A stretch of 64,000 bases of DNA from SURF-32 sp964648365. Its GTDB lineage: Bacteria > Planctomycetota > Phycisphaerae > UBA1845. Below are positions 11,132-19,919 of the stretch, piece after piece (the stretch's first letter is position 1; every line of letters begins with the position of its first letter). The position numbers were made by a program, and so were the translations under genes. The notes under the pieces are model-generated. The model had not been told where the DNA came from and did no database searches. It saw only the letters and a program-made list of their open reading frames with translations. The stretch is from positions 11,787 through 75,786 of the forward strand of contig CAZYLK010000003.1 in the NCBI GenBank assembly GCA_964648365.1. The letters are read 5' to 3'.

Positions 11132-11391
11132 GCGATGTCACTCCAGGTTGTCGTCGGTGGCGCCGTCGCGACGGCGGGGCGGCCGCCCGCGTCCGCGGTT
11201 TCGGCCATGCACAACCGTGCCTCGGCGGACAGAATGTCGTCCAGGATCGTCGGATCAATCCCGGCCGGGTTCCCGACGGGCGTCGAGCCGGCCGCCAGTT
11301 CGGGGATCGTGAACGGCGGATTCTCCGCAATGCAGCCGCGGATGCCGATCAGGACGATAATCGAGACAATGGCCTGGATGACGGTCTCCAT
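11128..11391 (-). CDS. Small hypothetical protein coupled to aminotransferase
   Basis: The 87-residue product begins with a hydrophobic stretch, METVIQAIVSIIVLIGIRGC, which could be a membrane anchor or signal. A Pro/Ala/Thr-rich, mostly disordered chain follows (IPELAAGSTPVGNPAG, EARLCMAETADAGGRP). Its stop codon overlaps the GTG start of the aminotransferase, so it is the upstream partner in a two-gene unit. No homologous family is recognised, and it could be a leader-type reading frame that sets aminotransferase translation. Confidence 0.55.
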   Translation of the reverse strand: METVIQAIVSIIVLIGIRGCIAENPPFTIPELAAGSTPVGNPAGIDPTILDDILSAEARLCMAETADAGGRPAVATAPPTTTWSDIA

Positions 11392-11554
11392 CTCGCATGA
11401 GCCTCCAGCGGGGTTCCGGCTGTCAGAATTTGCACAGCGCCACGCCGTTCCGACGCGGCCGGGGTATCATCGAAGAGCGCGGCCGGATTGGCAAGCGTTG
11501 GGATCAGTGGCACAATAGAGGGCGATCTAGCTGGATTCTGCCGGGATACCAAAG

Positions 11555-12451
11555 ATGCTTCGAACCACTGTATTGCTGCTCGCGCTTGCGTCCATCGTCG
11601 TCGGCCAGGAGACGCCGCCCCCCGCTCCACCCGCGGAGCCGGCGCCGTCCCAGCCCCCACAGGGCGAGCCGGCGGGAGGCACGCCCGATTCAGGCGAGGC
11701 TGATGCCGCACCCGACGCCGCCGCGCAGACCGCGCGGGCACGCGTCAACGAAATCCTGGCCGATCAGGAGCGCGTCGGGCAGCAGTTACGCGGCGTCGGC
11801 TGCCGCGTCGAGTACTCCGACACCGATGACCTCAACCTCACCACCACCCGCCGGGAAGGGTTCGTCAAGTACCTCCGCACCGGCGGCAACCCGCTCTTCT
11901 GGATCGAGTTTCAAAAGCACGTGACGGATGAGCTGGTGGCCGAGACGCGGGTCTGGTACGTGTTCAACGGTTCCTCCCTGCTCGAAGCCCGCGAGCGGGA
12001 CAAGGCCCTGCTCGAGCGGCAGGTCGTCTCTGCCGGCCAGACGCTCGACCTGTTCGACCTGGACACGGCGCCGTTTCCGATGCCCTTCGGCCAGAAGCGC
12101 GACGAAATCCTGAAGCATTTCGAGGTGCGGCTGGTTCCGCCGAAGCCGGCCGATCCGGAAAACACCGATCATCTCGTTTGCACGCCGCGCGAAGGCAGCC
12201 CCCTCGCCCGCCGGTACGAGCGGCTCGAGTTCTTCGTGCTCAAAGACCTGCACCTGCCGCGGCGCATCATCAGCATCGAAAACGGCGGCTATCGCGCCGT
12301 GGAGGCGAACTTTCCCGACCTCTCCGCCGAGTCGTTGCAGATAAAACTGACGCCGAAGGACTTCGAAGAGCCGGCGGTGTGGAAGAACTACAACCGCACG
12401 GTCGACAAGTTCGAGAACGAATCGTCCCTGCGCCAGGGACCGGGCGAATAG
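11555..12451 (+). CDS. LolA-like exported protein
   Basis: The 298-residue product has a short signal peptide (MLRTTVLLLALASIVVGQ), a Pro/Ala-rich linker to about residue 60, then a domain with the strand pattern of LolA-type lipoprotein carriers: GVGCRVEYSDTDDL, TTRREGFVKYLRTG, FWIEFQKH, WYVFNGSSLLEAR and LPRRIISIENGG. The half 'YVFNG..LLEARERDK...RQVV' corresponds to the region of LolA where a substrate is described as 'written out' on the concave sheet. Many planctomycetes carry such secreted paralogues without an adjacent LolB. The fold assignment is inference from pattern; the cargo is unknown. Confidence 0.6.
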   Translation: MLRTTVLLLALASIVVGQETPPPAPPAEPAPSQPPQGEPAGGTPDSGEADAAPDAAAQTARARVNEILADQERVGQQLRGVGCRVEYSDTDDLNLTTTRREGFVKYLRTGGNPLFWIEFQKHVTDELVAETRVWYVFNGSSLLEARERDKALLERQVVSAGQTLDLFDLDTAPFPMPFGQKRDEILKHFEVRLVPPKPADPENTDHLVCTPREGSPLARRYERLEFFVLKDLHLPRRIISIENGGYRAVEANFPDLSAESLQIKLTPKDFEEPAVWKNYNRTVDKFENESSLRQGPGE

Positions 12452-12593
12452 TCCGCGACCTGGCGTCCCGAGTTCGCGGCCATCATCCGCGCCCGAACTC
12501 TCGGTAGCCGATCAGAGCCCGCGAGCCGACGCGCGTGAGGCAAGCGCCGACGCGAGGCGGCGCAAGCGCCGACGCGAGTACGACGTCCCCCTC

Positions 12594-12642
12594 CGCTCTT
12601 CCCTTACTCCCTTACTCCCTCACTCCCTAACTCCCTTCTTCC
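12594..12642. repeat. Tandem octamer ACTCCCTT-type repeat after prepilin stop
   Basis: About six degenerate copies of (T)ACTCCCT (TTACTCCC, TCACTCCC, TAACTCCC) run up to the stop codon of the minus-strand prepilin gene. Just left of it, 12541-12579 holds two copies of CAAGCGCCGACGCGAG. Nothing else is seen between 12452 and 12642. Confidence 0.8.
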
Positions 12643-13212
12643 CTAGTACTCATCGTACGCCCGCGTGCCCGCCCGGTTCGCGTCATCCGTGTTCGCGATG
12701 ATCTCGCCGGTGCTCGGGTTGTAGACCCATCCAGCCGTACCGACCTGGACCACCGGCCGCGGATTGACCAGGTCGATCTCGATCTCGTCGCTGCCCTTAC
12801 TGTCGCCGACCGGGGCTGCCGGGATGGCGCGAAGGTACGGGCCGAAGCGGTGATCGCTGTCGGCGGCGTCGGCCACCGCGCCGGACGCGTTCGAGAACTT
12901 CGTCAGTTGGGCGACCATCGCTCCGGCCGTGTTGGCGCCGTTGCCCGCTCCGTCGGAATTAGCGCCCGGGAAGACGCCGTTGTGCTCGGCCGCGTAGTGA
13001 TCAATCGCCGCCCGCAGCGTTCGCAGGTTGCTGACCAGCGCCGCCTCATCCGCGCCCGCCACGCTGCCCGAGATGCGCGGTATCGCGATCGCGGCGATCA
13101 CGCCGATAATCACGATGACAACGACGACTTCTACCAGGCTGAATGCGCGGCGTGTGTTCCACCCCGCGCCGACGCGAGGCGCGGTCGACCCGTTTCGGCT
13201 CCGATGATTCAT
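12643..13212 (-). CDS. Type II secretion/type IV pilin-like protein with prepilin signal
   Basis: Residues of about 20-50 form a classical prepilin signal: basic WNTRRA, then FSLVEVVVVIVIIGVIAAIA, with the glutamate at position +5 after the predicted cleavage before Phe. Cleavage here follows alanine rather than the usual glycine. The downstream part has the pseudopilin pattern of an N-terminal helix (ALVSNLRTLRAAIDHYAAEHNGVFP) and a short C-terminal domain with GWVYNPSTGEIIAN. This suggests a GspG/GspH-like pseudopilin of about 189 residues. No other secretion genes are nearby, as is common for planctomycetes. The start MNHRSRNGS at 13212 is chosen over a long unsupported extension. Confidence 0.85.
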   Translation of the reverse strand: MNHRSRNGSTAPRVGAGWNTRRAFSLVEVVVVIVIIGVIAAIAIPRISGSVAGADEAALVSNLRTLRAAIDHYAAEHNGVFPGANSDGAGNGANTAGAMVAQLTKFSNASGAVADAADSDHRFGPYLRAIPAAPVGDSKGSDEIEIDLVNPRPVVQVGTAGWVYNPSTGEIIANTDDANRAGTRAYDEY

Positions 13213-13332
13213 AGCTCCGCGTTTCTGCCGGACCCGGATGAAGTCCCGTACTCTTGTCGGTGGATTGACGCCGAGAGTTGATGGCCCCATAATCCCGTCC
13301 GGGTTTGAATCACCACGCCGGAGTATGACCTC

Positions 13333-14844
13333 ATGACGAGCTTATCGGGGATGGTGCAGGCGGTTGGCCCGGCGGGCCACGTGACGCAACGCCGTACGAT
13401 GCTGCCGGTCCTGCTCCTGGCGGTCGCTCTGCCGGCGGGGTCGGCCCGCGCAACGTTTCACTTCATGCAGATCGAGCAGATCGTCGCCGGCGTGGACGGC
13501 AACCCGCGCGCCCAGGCGATCCAGCTTCGTATGCGCGAAAATGCGCAGGAGCGCGTCAGCGAGGCGAAACTGATCGCCTGGGACGCGAACGGTCGCAACC
13601 CCGTTGTGCTGATCGACTTCGTCTCGGACGTGACGCAGGATGCGCTGGGTGACCGCGTCCTGGTGGCCAGTGCGGATTTCGTCCGCTATTCCGACCCGCC
13701 GTTGGACGCGGACTTCATCCTCACGCACCTCATCCCCGAGTCCTACCTGGCCGCCGGCAGCGTCACCTTTGAAAACGACGAGGGAACGCTGATCGTCTGG
13801 CGTTTCAGTTGGGGCGGCGACGCTTATCTGGGCTCGACGCGCGGCGCGCTGACCAACGACGGCGACGGCGAGTTCGGCCCCGCGTGGCCTGCGCCGCTCG
13901 ATGGCTCGGGGCTGACCGCGCTGACCTTCGTTGGCGGGCCGTCCGCGACGAGTTCCAACAACGCCGCGGACTACGTCGTGGCCGATGCACCGGCTGTGCT
14001 CATCAACAATGCCGGGGCGACTTTCTCGCTGACGCCACTGAACTGCCCCGGCGGACCCGAAGGCGACTCGGATGGCGACCACGTCTGCGCCGAGGACGAC
14101 AACTGCCCCGACCTGGCGAACCCGGACCAGGCGGATGGTGACGACGACGGCGTGGGCGATGCCTGCGATGGCTGCCCGGACGATCCTGACAAGGTGGAGC
14201 CCGGCGTCTGCGACTGCGGCACGTCCGACGGCGACGACGACGCGGACGAGGTGATCAACTGCGACGACAATTGTCCCGAGTTCGGCAACCCGGATCAGGC
14301 CGATTCCGACATGGACGGCGCGGGCGATGCTTGCGACGCCTGCCCGGAGGACGCCGCCAAGACGCAGCCCGGTGATTGCGGCTGTGGCAACGACGACGCG
14401 GACGGAGACGACGACAGCGTCGCCGATTGCCTGGACAACTGCACCGCGGACCCCAACCGGGATCAGGCCGACGCGGACGGCGACGGCGCCGGCGACGCGT
14501 GCGACGGTTGCCCGAACGATCCGGAGCGCACCGAGCCGGGCGACGAGGGCTGCGCCGGCGACGAACCGGGCGAAAACGAAAACGACAACGCCGGCAATGA
14601 CAACGCTGACAATGACAACGTCAGCGAAGGCAATGACAACATCGGCGACGGAAATGACAACGGCAGCGCCAACGAAAACGCCGCTTCCAATGACAACGCG
14701 GCCGGCCCCAACGACAACTCCGCCAGCAATGACAACACCGGTGGCGGCCGTCGCGGCCTGTGCGGCTTCGGCATGTTGCCGGCGATGGTCCTCATCGGCC
14801 TGGGCCTGCTGACCCTGCGCGGCCTGCGGCGACACGGCCGCTGA
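13333..14844 (+). CDS. Secreted TSP3-repeat protein with C-terminal anchor
   Basis: The 503-residue product has a signal peptide (MLPVLLLAVALPAGSARA at about 23-40) and a beta-rich N-terminal domain starting FHFMQIEQIVAGVDGNPRAQ. Next come three to four calcium-binding thrombospondin type-3 repeats, for example DDNCPDLANPDQADGDDDGV, with CDGCPDDPDKVEPGVCDCG spacers. A low-complexity NDN-rich stretch of about 60 residues follows (repeated AATGACAAC codons). The end, RRGLCGFGMLPAMVLIGLGL plus LRGLRRHGR, is a Cys-Gly, hydrophobic, Arg-rich tripartite tail like a surface-sorting signal. CGGAG precedes the ATG at 13333. It is probably an exported cell-surface or outer-membrane protein; ligand unknown. 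Confidence 0.85.
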   Translation: MTSLSGMVQAVGPAGHVTQRRTMLPVLLLAVALPAGSARATFHFMQIEQIVAGVDGNPRAQAIQLRMRENAQERVSEAKLIAWDANGRNPVVLIDFVSDVTQDALGDRVLVASADFVRYSDPPLDADFILTHLIPESYLAAGSVTFENDEGTLIVWRFSWGGDAYLGSTRGALTNDGDGEFGPAWPAPLDGSGLTALTFVGGPSATSSNNAADYVVADAPAVLINNAGATFSLTPLNCPGGPEGDSDGDHVCAEDDNCPDLANPDQADGDDDGVGDACDGCPDDPDKVEPGVCDCGTSDGDDDADEVINCDDNCPEFGNPDQADSDMDGAGDACDACPEDAAKTQPGDCGCGNDDADGDDDSVADCLDNCTADPNRDQADADGDGAGDACDGCPNDPERTEPGDEGCAGDEPGENENDNAGNDNADNDNVSEGNDNIGDGNDNGSANENAASNDNAAGPNDNSASNDNTGGGRRGLCGFGMLPAMVLIGLGLLTLRGLRRHGR

Positions 14845-14954
14845 CACGCCGCAGGCGGATTCCGAGAGCGAGCAGGCTCGATCGCTGCGCCGGCGGGCGG
14901 CGCCGTCAGCGTCACGCATCGTAGTCTGGTCATCCGTCAATGGGAGGCTTGAGC

Positions 14955-16511
14955 ATGTGCCATCATCGTCATCAGGGTCAATGGGTTTGGGCCCTCTGCG
15001 GGTTGGACGAGGACGCCGGCCGTCGAACCGCGGTTCGTCACTCGCTGCCCGGGTTCACGCGCGTGCTCTACGGCCTGGTGCTGGTCGTCGCGGTAGCGGC
15101 GGCGCGGCCGGCGGCGGGGCAGGAGTGCCGGGCGGAGGAGACGGGGAAGTTCTTCGCGTCGGACGGGCAGGAAGGGGACAACTTCGGCGTCTCCGTCGAT
15201 CTCGACGGCGACGTCGCCATCGTTGGGGCGCTGACCAGTGAAACGGGCCTCGCCAGCGGATCGGCGTACATTTATCGCTTCGACGGAAAGCGACAGCAGT
15301 GGCGAGAGGAGGCGAAATTGGTTCCACCGGGCCTTGTCGAGCGCGACCGGTTCGGGGTCTCGGTTTCCCTCCACCGGGGCGTCGCCCTAGTCGGAACGCA
15401 GCCCAGCACGCGATTGGGGACGGTGTACGTCTATCGTTACGACGGGCACGGGTGGTTGCTGGAAGCGGAACTGACGGCGCCCGACGGCGAGTTCGGCGAC
15501 CGGTTCGGTCAGTCCGTGTCGCTGTATGGCGACGTAGCAGTCGTCGGTGCGGAACTCGACAACAACGAAAACGGCCCAAATGCCGGCTCGGCTTACGTAT
15601 TCCGCAGAGGGGAAAACGGCTGGCCGTTCGAGCAGAAGCTCCTCGCTTCTGACGGCGGCCGCAACGATACGATGGGACGTTCGGTATCCGTATATGACGG
15701 CCGGATCATTGTCGGCTCGCACGGCTACGACGTCAGCCGGGGTATAGCGTACCTGTATCGCTACGAGCAAGGAGCCTGGGTCGAGGAAGCTCAGGTACAT
15801 GCTGCAGATGGTGAGAGTCACTGGGCGTTTGGATGGTCGGTCGCCCTTGGCGACTCCATCGCGGGGGTTGGTCAGCCAAACTCGCCAATTGAGTCGGTGT
15901 ATGTTTTTCGCCGCGGCCCCGACGGCTGGGCGCAGGAGGCGAAGCTCGGTCCGGCACAGGCGACCGACACTTATGCGGACCAACTGACCATCCACAGCGA
16001 CCTTCTGCTTGTTGGCGTGCCAGGCGACGATGAACGCGCGCGCAGGGCGGGTTCCGCGTTTCTGTATCGTTTCAATGGACTCCGGTGGGTCGAAGCACAG
16101 CGCTTGTTCGCATCCGACGGAATGGAGTTCGACAACTTGGGATTCTCTGTTGCGGTCAGCGGATCCGTTGCGCTGGTAACGGCGCGCGGTGCCGACATTA
16201 ACGGCACCAGTCAGGGTGCAACCTACAGCTACGGGCTGACCCGTTGCAGGGAGTGCTCAGGGGATGAGAGTATCCGGCGGATGGGGTGCCGGTCGCACGA
16301 GGCTCGCAATACCTTGGTATTGAAGCTGGCCAAAGGTATCCCACAAGATACGGTCGCCGTCAGCACATCGTCGGGAGGCGACAGCAGTGATATCCTGAGC
16401 GAAACTGGAAAGGCGCGGATCAAGATCAAGCGGCTGCCCCCCGGGTCGCAAACTGCATTCGCGGAGTGGGGGTGCGGAGCTACGGCGCGGGCGAACTACA
16501 CGTGCCCATGA
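14955..16511 (+). CDS. Secreted FG-GAP repeat protein
   Basis: The product (518 residues) has an N-terminal signal-like segment (VLYGLVLVVAVAAARPAAGQ) and then about seven FG-GAP blades, each with a phrase such as DNFGVSVDLDGDVAIVGA, DRFGQSVSLYGDVAVVGAE or LGFSVAVSGSVALVTA. Together they should make a beta-propeller. The C-terminal domain of about 85 residues has cysteines at both ends (CRECSG...CRSHE... WGCGATARANYTCP) and may be a small beta-sandwich. The second ATG at 14955 is preferred because GGGAGG, part of the first ATG context, lies 7-12 bases upstream of it. It follows the TSP3 gene in the same direction, 110 bases away. Confidence 0.85.
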   Translation: MCHHRHQGQWVWALCGLDEDAGRRTAVRHSLPGFTRVLYGLVLVVAVAAARPAAGQECRAEETGKFFASDGQEGDNFGVSVDLDGDVAIVGALTSETGLASGSAYIYRFDGKRQQWREEAKLVPPGLVERDRFGVSVSLHRGVALVGTQPSTRLGTVYVYRYDGHGWLLEAELTAPDGEFGDRFGQSVSLYGDVAVVGAELDNNENGPNAGSAYVFRRGENGWPFEQKLLASDGGRNDTMGRSVSVYDGRIIVGSHGYDVSRGIAYLYRYEQGAWVEEAQVHAADGESHWAFGWSVALGDSIAGVGQPNSPIESVYVFRRGPDGWAQEAKLGPAQATDTYADQLTIHSDLLLVGVPGDDERARRAGSAFLYRFNGLRWVEAQRLFASDGMEFDNLGFSVAVSGSVALVTARGADINGTSQGATYSYGLTRCRECSGDESIRRMGCRSHEARNTLVLKLAKGIPQDTVAVSTSSGGDSSDILSETGKARIKIKRLPPGSQTAFAEWGCGATARANYTCP

Positions 16512-16536
16512 TTGCGTCCGCGGTCGCAAACCGGGA

Positions 16537-16567
16537 GGACGGACCGAGGCGGCGCCCCGGTCCGTCC
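16537..16567. terminator. Hairpin between convergent genes
   Basis: Ten-base perfect arms GGACGGACCG and CGGTCCGTCC with an 11-base loop lie between the ends of the FG-GAP gene (plus) and the beta-helix gene (minus). No U-run follows on either strand. A bidirectional terminator role is inferred from position. Confidence 0.55.
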
Positions 16568-16594
16568 CCCTATTCATGGTCTACGGCTCAGCGA

Positions 16595-18979
16595 CTACGG
16601 ATCCACACACTCTTCATGTTCGTAGCAGCCGATGTCGATATCCTCGCCATTGTCAGCACACTCCTCGCCATCCAATTCTCCGTCAGTGAGGCGATCAGCT
16701 GCGGCGAGATCGGCGTTGCCCATCGCACCCAGGTTGTACCCATCCCCGCACGAAGGGTACTGGCACGCCTTGTCGATGCACAACGACGAGTCGGATAGCG
16801 TATAGTCGTCCATCGCCCGGTTGCTAAACTCGGGCGTGTCCGTATCATAGCAAATGACCGAGGCAGCGTCTCCGACACAGTCCGCTTGCGTCCCTTTGTC
16901 GCACTGGATGCAGGAATAAATCGGATCCGTCTGCGGGTCATCAAGGTCAATCGACGTATACCCATCAAAATGTATCTGCTCGCGGTCGACGTAGTCCCCA
17001 TTGTCGGCGGAGTTGTAGTAGAGGATACAGCCGACGACTTTGGCGTCGGACGACTTGCCGTCGACGCCGTTGCCGTTGACGAAGACGCCGCCGCCCAGGT
17101 CGGCCGAGTGGTTGTCGGAGAACGTGCAGTTCGTGAGTTGCACGTCGCTGCGGTGCGGGTACGCCTCATAGTCCTCGTCACCGAAGATAAAGATCCCGCC
17201 GCCATTGCCGTCGGCGTCGTTGTCGAAGAACAGGCAATTGTAGATCACGGCATTGGTGTGCTCCAGTGCGACCGCGCCGCCACCGGTAGAGGCACAATCA
17301 TAGGTATCGTCGAGCTGCATATTGCCCTCGAACGTGCAGTTGCCCAGCGTGAGCGACGGTGCACCGAGCGTACTGATGGAGCTGACCATCAGCGCGCCGC
17401 CGCCGTGGACGTTTTCTGAGGAGAACTGGTTGGACGTACATGCCTGGTCATACTTGACCGTATTGCCAGCGAAGTAACAGTCCGTAATCTCCACCGAATG
17501 ATCGCCGGAGCCGGACCAGTCGATCGCGCCCCCACGGCTCGACGAGGCATTGTCGTTGAATTCGCAGTCGCTCACAGTCGCACCAACCGGCTCATTGAAG
17601 TGAATTGCCCCACCACGATAGCCATGATTGCCCGTGAAGGTACAGCCGGTGACGCTGCCCGCGAAGATGCCGTCATCGCTTCCCTCGTCGCCGCTCAGCG
17701 ACACTGCTGCACGAGCCAGGCGCGCCCACGTCATGTTGCTCGAGACGCCTGCCACGTTTTCCTCGAACTTGCAGTTCGAGATGATGGGCGAGACGTCGTC
17801 ATCGTCGTCCGCTGCGATGTGCATGGCCGCGCCACCATTCAAACCGCTACCGCCGCCGGAGTAGTTGGATCGGAAGATACAGTCGCTTATCGTTGGGCTC
17901 GCGTCAAGGCTGCACAGTCCGCCGCCGTAACTGGGTGACGTCTGGGCGTAGCCGCCCTCCACGATCAGCCCGTCGAGCAGCACCGAGTCTTCCGATCCGC
18001 TCTGGACATGAATCAGGCCCTCGGTGTTGTCCTTGATCTTGCCAATCTCGACGTTCTTGTCCTCGTTGTCCCAACAGGTACTGGGTCCCGATTCCCAGTA
18101 GCCGGCGCACTCGCCGCCACTCGTCGGTGCGTCACCGTCGTCGTCATCCAGGTCTCCGCTGAGGATCGTCGGGTGGTATTCCATGTCACGTATCCACACA
18201 ATGCCGATGCTGTTCCACCAACTGCCGTAGACCTTGGTGTTTTCGCAAACATCGAATCGGAGATTGCGGTTTCCCGGGTCCGCGACGTCCGGTCTGTACG
18301 TGCCTTCCGCGACATTGATGACAATTTGTTCCACGCATTCGCGGGCGCAAGCTTCCGCCAGTGCATCCTGGAGGTCCGTATAAGCGTCGTTCCAACTCTT
18401 GCCTGAATCAGCGCCGGTAGCAGCCGCGTCAACGTAAATGTCGCCGACGACGGTTACCGTTACGGCAATACCGCTGCAGGGGGTCGTCGTGGTATTGTCG
18501 CATACATACCCGTCCGGAACCCCAAGAAAGAGATACTCCGCGCCGGCGGGAACCTCGACGTAAATGTCGTTGGCATAGCCGCAACTGTCGTCGCGCACGT
18601 TGAAGTCCTTGTCGTCGAACCACCCGTTCGGATCGGGGTAGGCGGGCACGTTCGAGCCGTCCGGGTATTTGGCTTGCAGGCGGTCGCCGCTGCCGGGGCA
18701 CGCAGCATCGACATCCGTGAACGCCGCGATCACGGCCTCAACGCAACAGCCTCCGGCGCAGCTCCATTCAACCGATCCCGTTGCGAGGATGTGAAGGATG
18801 TCGCCTTCGTTTATCCCGGCACCGCTCAGGTCGATCCGCTGCTTGACGCCGCAGCCACCACAGTTGCGAAAGTAGTCTGCCTTGGGATTGTGCGGATAGG
18901 TATCCGCGAGAGCGACCAACTACGTGAGCAGAAATGCGCACGCCAGCGCCCCAATGGTCGAACAACTTCGATGCTTCAT
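16595..18979 (-). CDS. Secreted right-handed beta-helix protein, TAG inside signal peptide
   Basis: The main frame (774 residues after the TAG) is a Cys- and Asp-rich protein. It holds a parallel beta-helix of repeats such as PTISDCIFRSNYSGGGSGL, GGAIHFNEPVGATVSDCEF and GGGIFIF...VQLTNCTFSDN, like polymorphic outer-membrane repeats. It ends in a choice-of-anchor-Q-like tail (NLGAMGNADLAAAD...DIDIGCYEHE). The frame continues upstream without any other interruption to an ATG at 18979 and gives MKHRSCSTIGALACAFLLT, then TAG (18920-18922), then LVALADTY. A normal signal peptide is therefore split by one amber codon, with GGAAAGG upstream of the ATG. Translation from TTG at 18919 would give a protein without an export signal. 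A nonsense mutation, sequencing error or readthrough cannot be separated here. Confidence 0.8.
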
Positions 18980-19638
18980 CTTAGCCATCCTTTCCGGGGA
19001 TGCCGGAACCGACGGATGGCACAACACGAGCATCGTCGGTTCAGGATTTGTCCATTCGTCGGCCGCGGCGAGCGTGCGCATTGCCTGCGCGACGCGCCGT
19101 CGGCTTTCCTGTTGATGAAGTGGCGACTGTGCAACGCCACGGCCGGTCCGCAGCAAGTGCCAGCACCGGCTACACTTGAATTTATGCACAATCCGGGCTA
19201 GAATTGGCGGAAAGCAATCGCGGGGACTGACCTCAAGTCAGTTCCTGATCAGGACGCCCGCGAAATCGCCTACTCTTGCAGGGACAGACGATTCGTGAGG
19301 CGTCTCTTTCTTTGTGCTTCGCGACTCCAACTCGGAGGTAGGACGATAGTGGATTCTGAGGCTGGTGGCGACCTAGCCCTTGCCCGAAACTGCCATTTGG
19401 CAGCGTGAGTCTGCTCTGCCCGGGAAGCAGTCATCCTTTTCCAACCCTCCCGTCGATCTGCCTGGACCGTGGACTTACGACATTATACCGGGGCCCGAAT
19501 AGGAGGGCAATCGGGTTGGGGCTGATTTTGGCAGCTTTTGGCGGTGTCCTAGCGCAACATAAACAAACCGGCCCAGTCTCGGCCGGTGGGCCACCCCAAG
19601 GCTATAATCCGCGGGGGGCTTGTGCGTCAAACCACGTC
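18980..19638. other. Non-coding stretch, no gene recognised
   Basis: No convincing frame is seen on either strand. The left part is the leader of the beta-helix gene; on the minus strand a somewhat A/T-richer stretch around 19170-19200 (TGCATAAATTC) could hold its promoter. Short palindromes TCCTGATCAGGA and CTGACCTCAAGTCAG occur near 19230-19255. A TATAAT on the plus strand near 19602 faces no gene. Confidence 0.5.
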
Positions 19639-19803
19639 CTACGCTCCCAGCGCCGCAATCTTCCCGTGCTTGACCAGCAGATCGACCAGGATGATCGCTG
19701 CTTCCTGCGGCGAGTGCTTGCTGGTGTCGACGGCGACTTTGGGGTTTTCGGGGGCCTCGTACGGGTCGTCGATGCCGGTGAAACCCTGCGTTTCGCGGGC
19801 GCT
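19639..19803 (-). pseudogene. cysC: C-terminal remnant of adenylylsulfate (APS) kinase
   Basis: Reading the minus strand in the frame that ends at TAG 19639 gives SARETQGFTGIDDPYEAP, ENPKVAVDTSKHSPQEAAII and LVDLLVKHGKIAALGA. The phrase GFTGIDDPYEAPENP is diagnostic of the C-terminal end of APS kinase (CysC), the enzyme that phosphorylates APS to PAPS. No N-terminal part with the Walker A is present. Upstream the frame runs through a terminator hairpin (19819-19850) and into the 3' flank of the metalloprotease gene, where a TGA stops it near 19911. Only about 55 residues of a normal enzyme of about 200 remain, so this is a truncated pseudogene, perhaps left by an insertion or deletion that brought the metalloprotease locus here. 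Confidence 0.75.
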
Positions 19804-19810
19804 GCGTATG

Positions 19811-19850
19811 CGCAAAAACGCACCCGGCAGCGCTTCCGCCGCCGGGTGCG
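19811..19850 (-). terminator. Rho-independent terminator of the metalloprotease gene
   Basis: On the minus strand, arms of GCCGGGTGCG and its complement (19819-19828 and 19841-19850) form a ten-base GC-rich stem with a 12-base loop. TTTTT (19814-19818) follows at once. It lies about 70 bases after the stop of the metalloprotease gene. Confidence 0.85.
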
Positions 19851-19919
19851 CAACGATGTCAGAGCGTCGGTGCGACGGACGGACACGCGATGCGCGACCG
19901 CCCGCCGATCACGCACGCG

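Noticed and set aside
12594..12642. CRISPR array
   Set aside because: The units are short, degenerate and directly adjacent, with no spacers and no cas genes.
14500..14844. PEP-CTERM tail on the TSP3 protein
   Set aside because: There is no Pro-Glu-Pro before the membrane segment; the motif is Cys-Gly-x-Gly.
13342..14940. A 532-codon minus-strand frame opposite the TSP3 gene
   Set aside because: It is a low-complexity Val/Ala shadow of repetitive Asp/Gly coding sequence.
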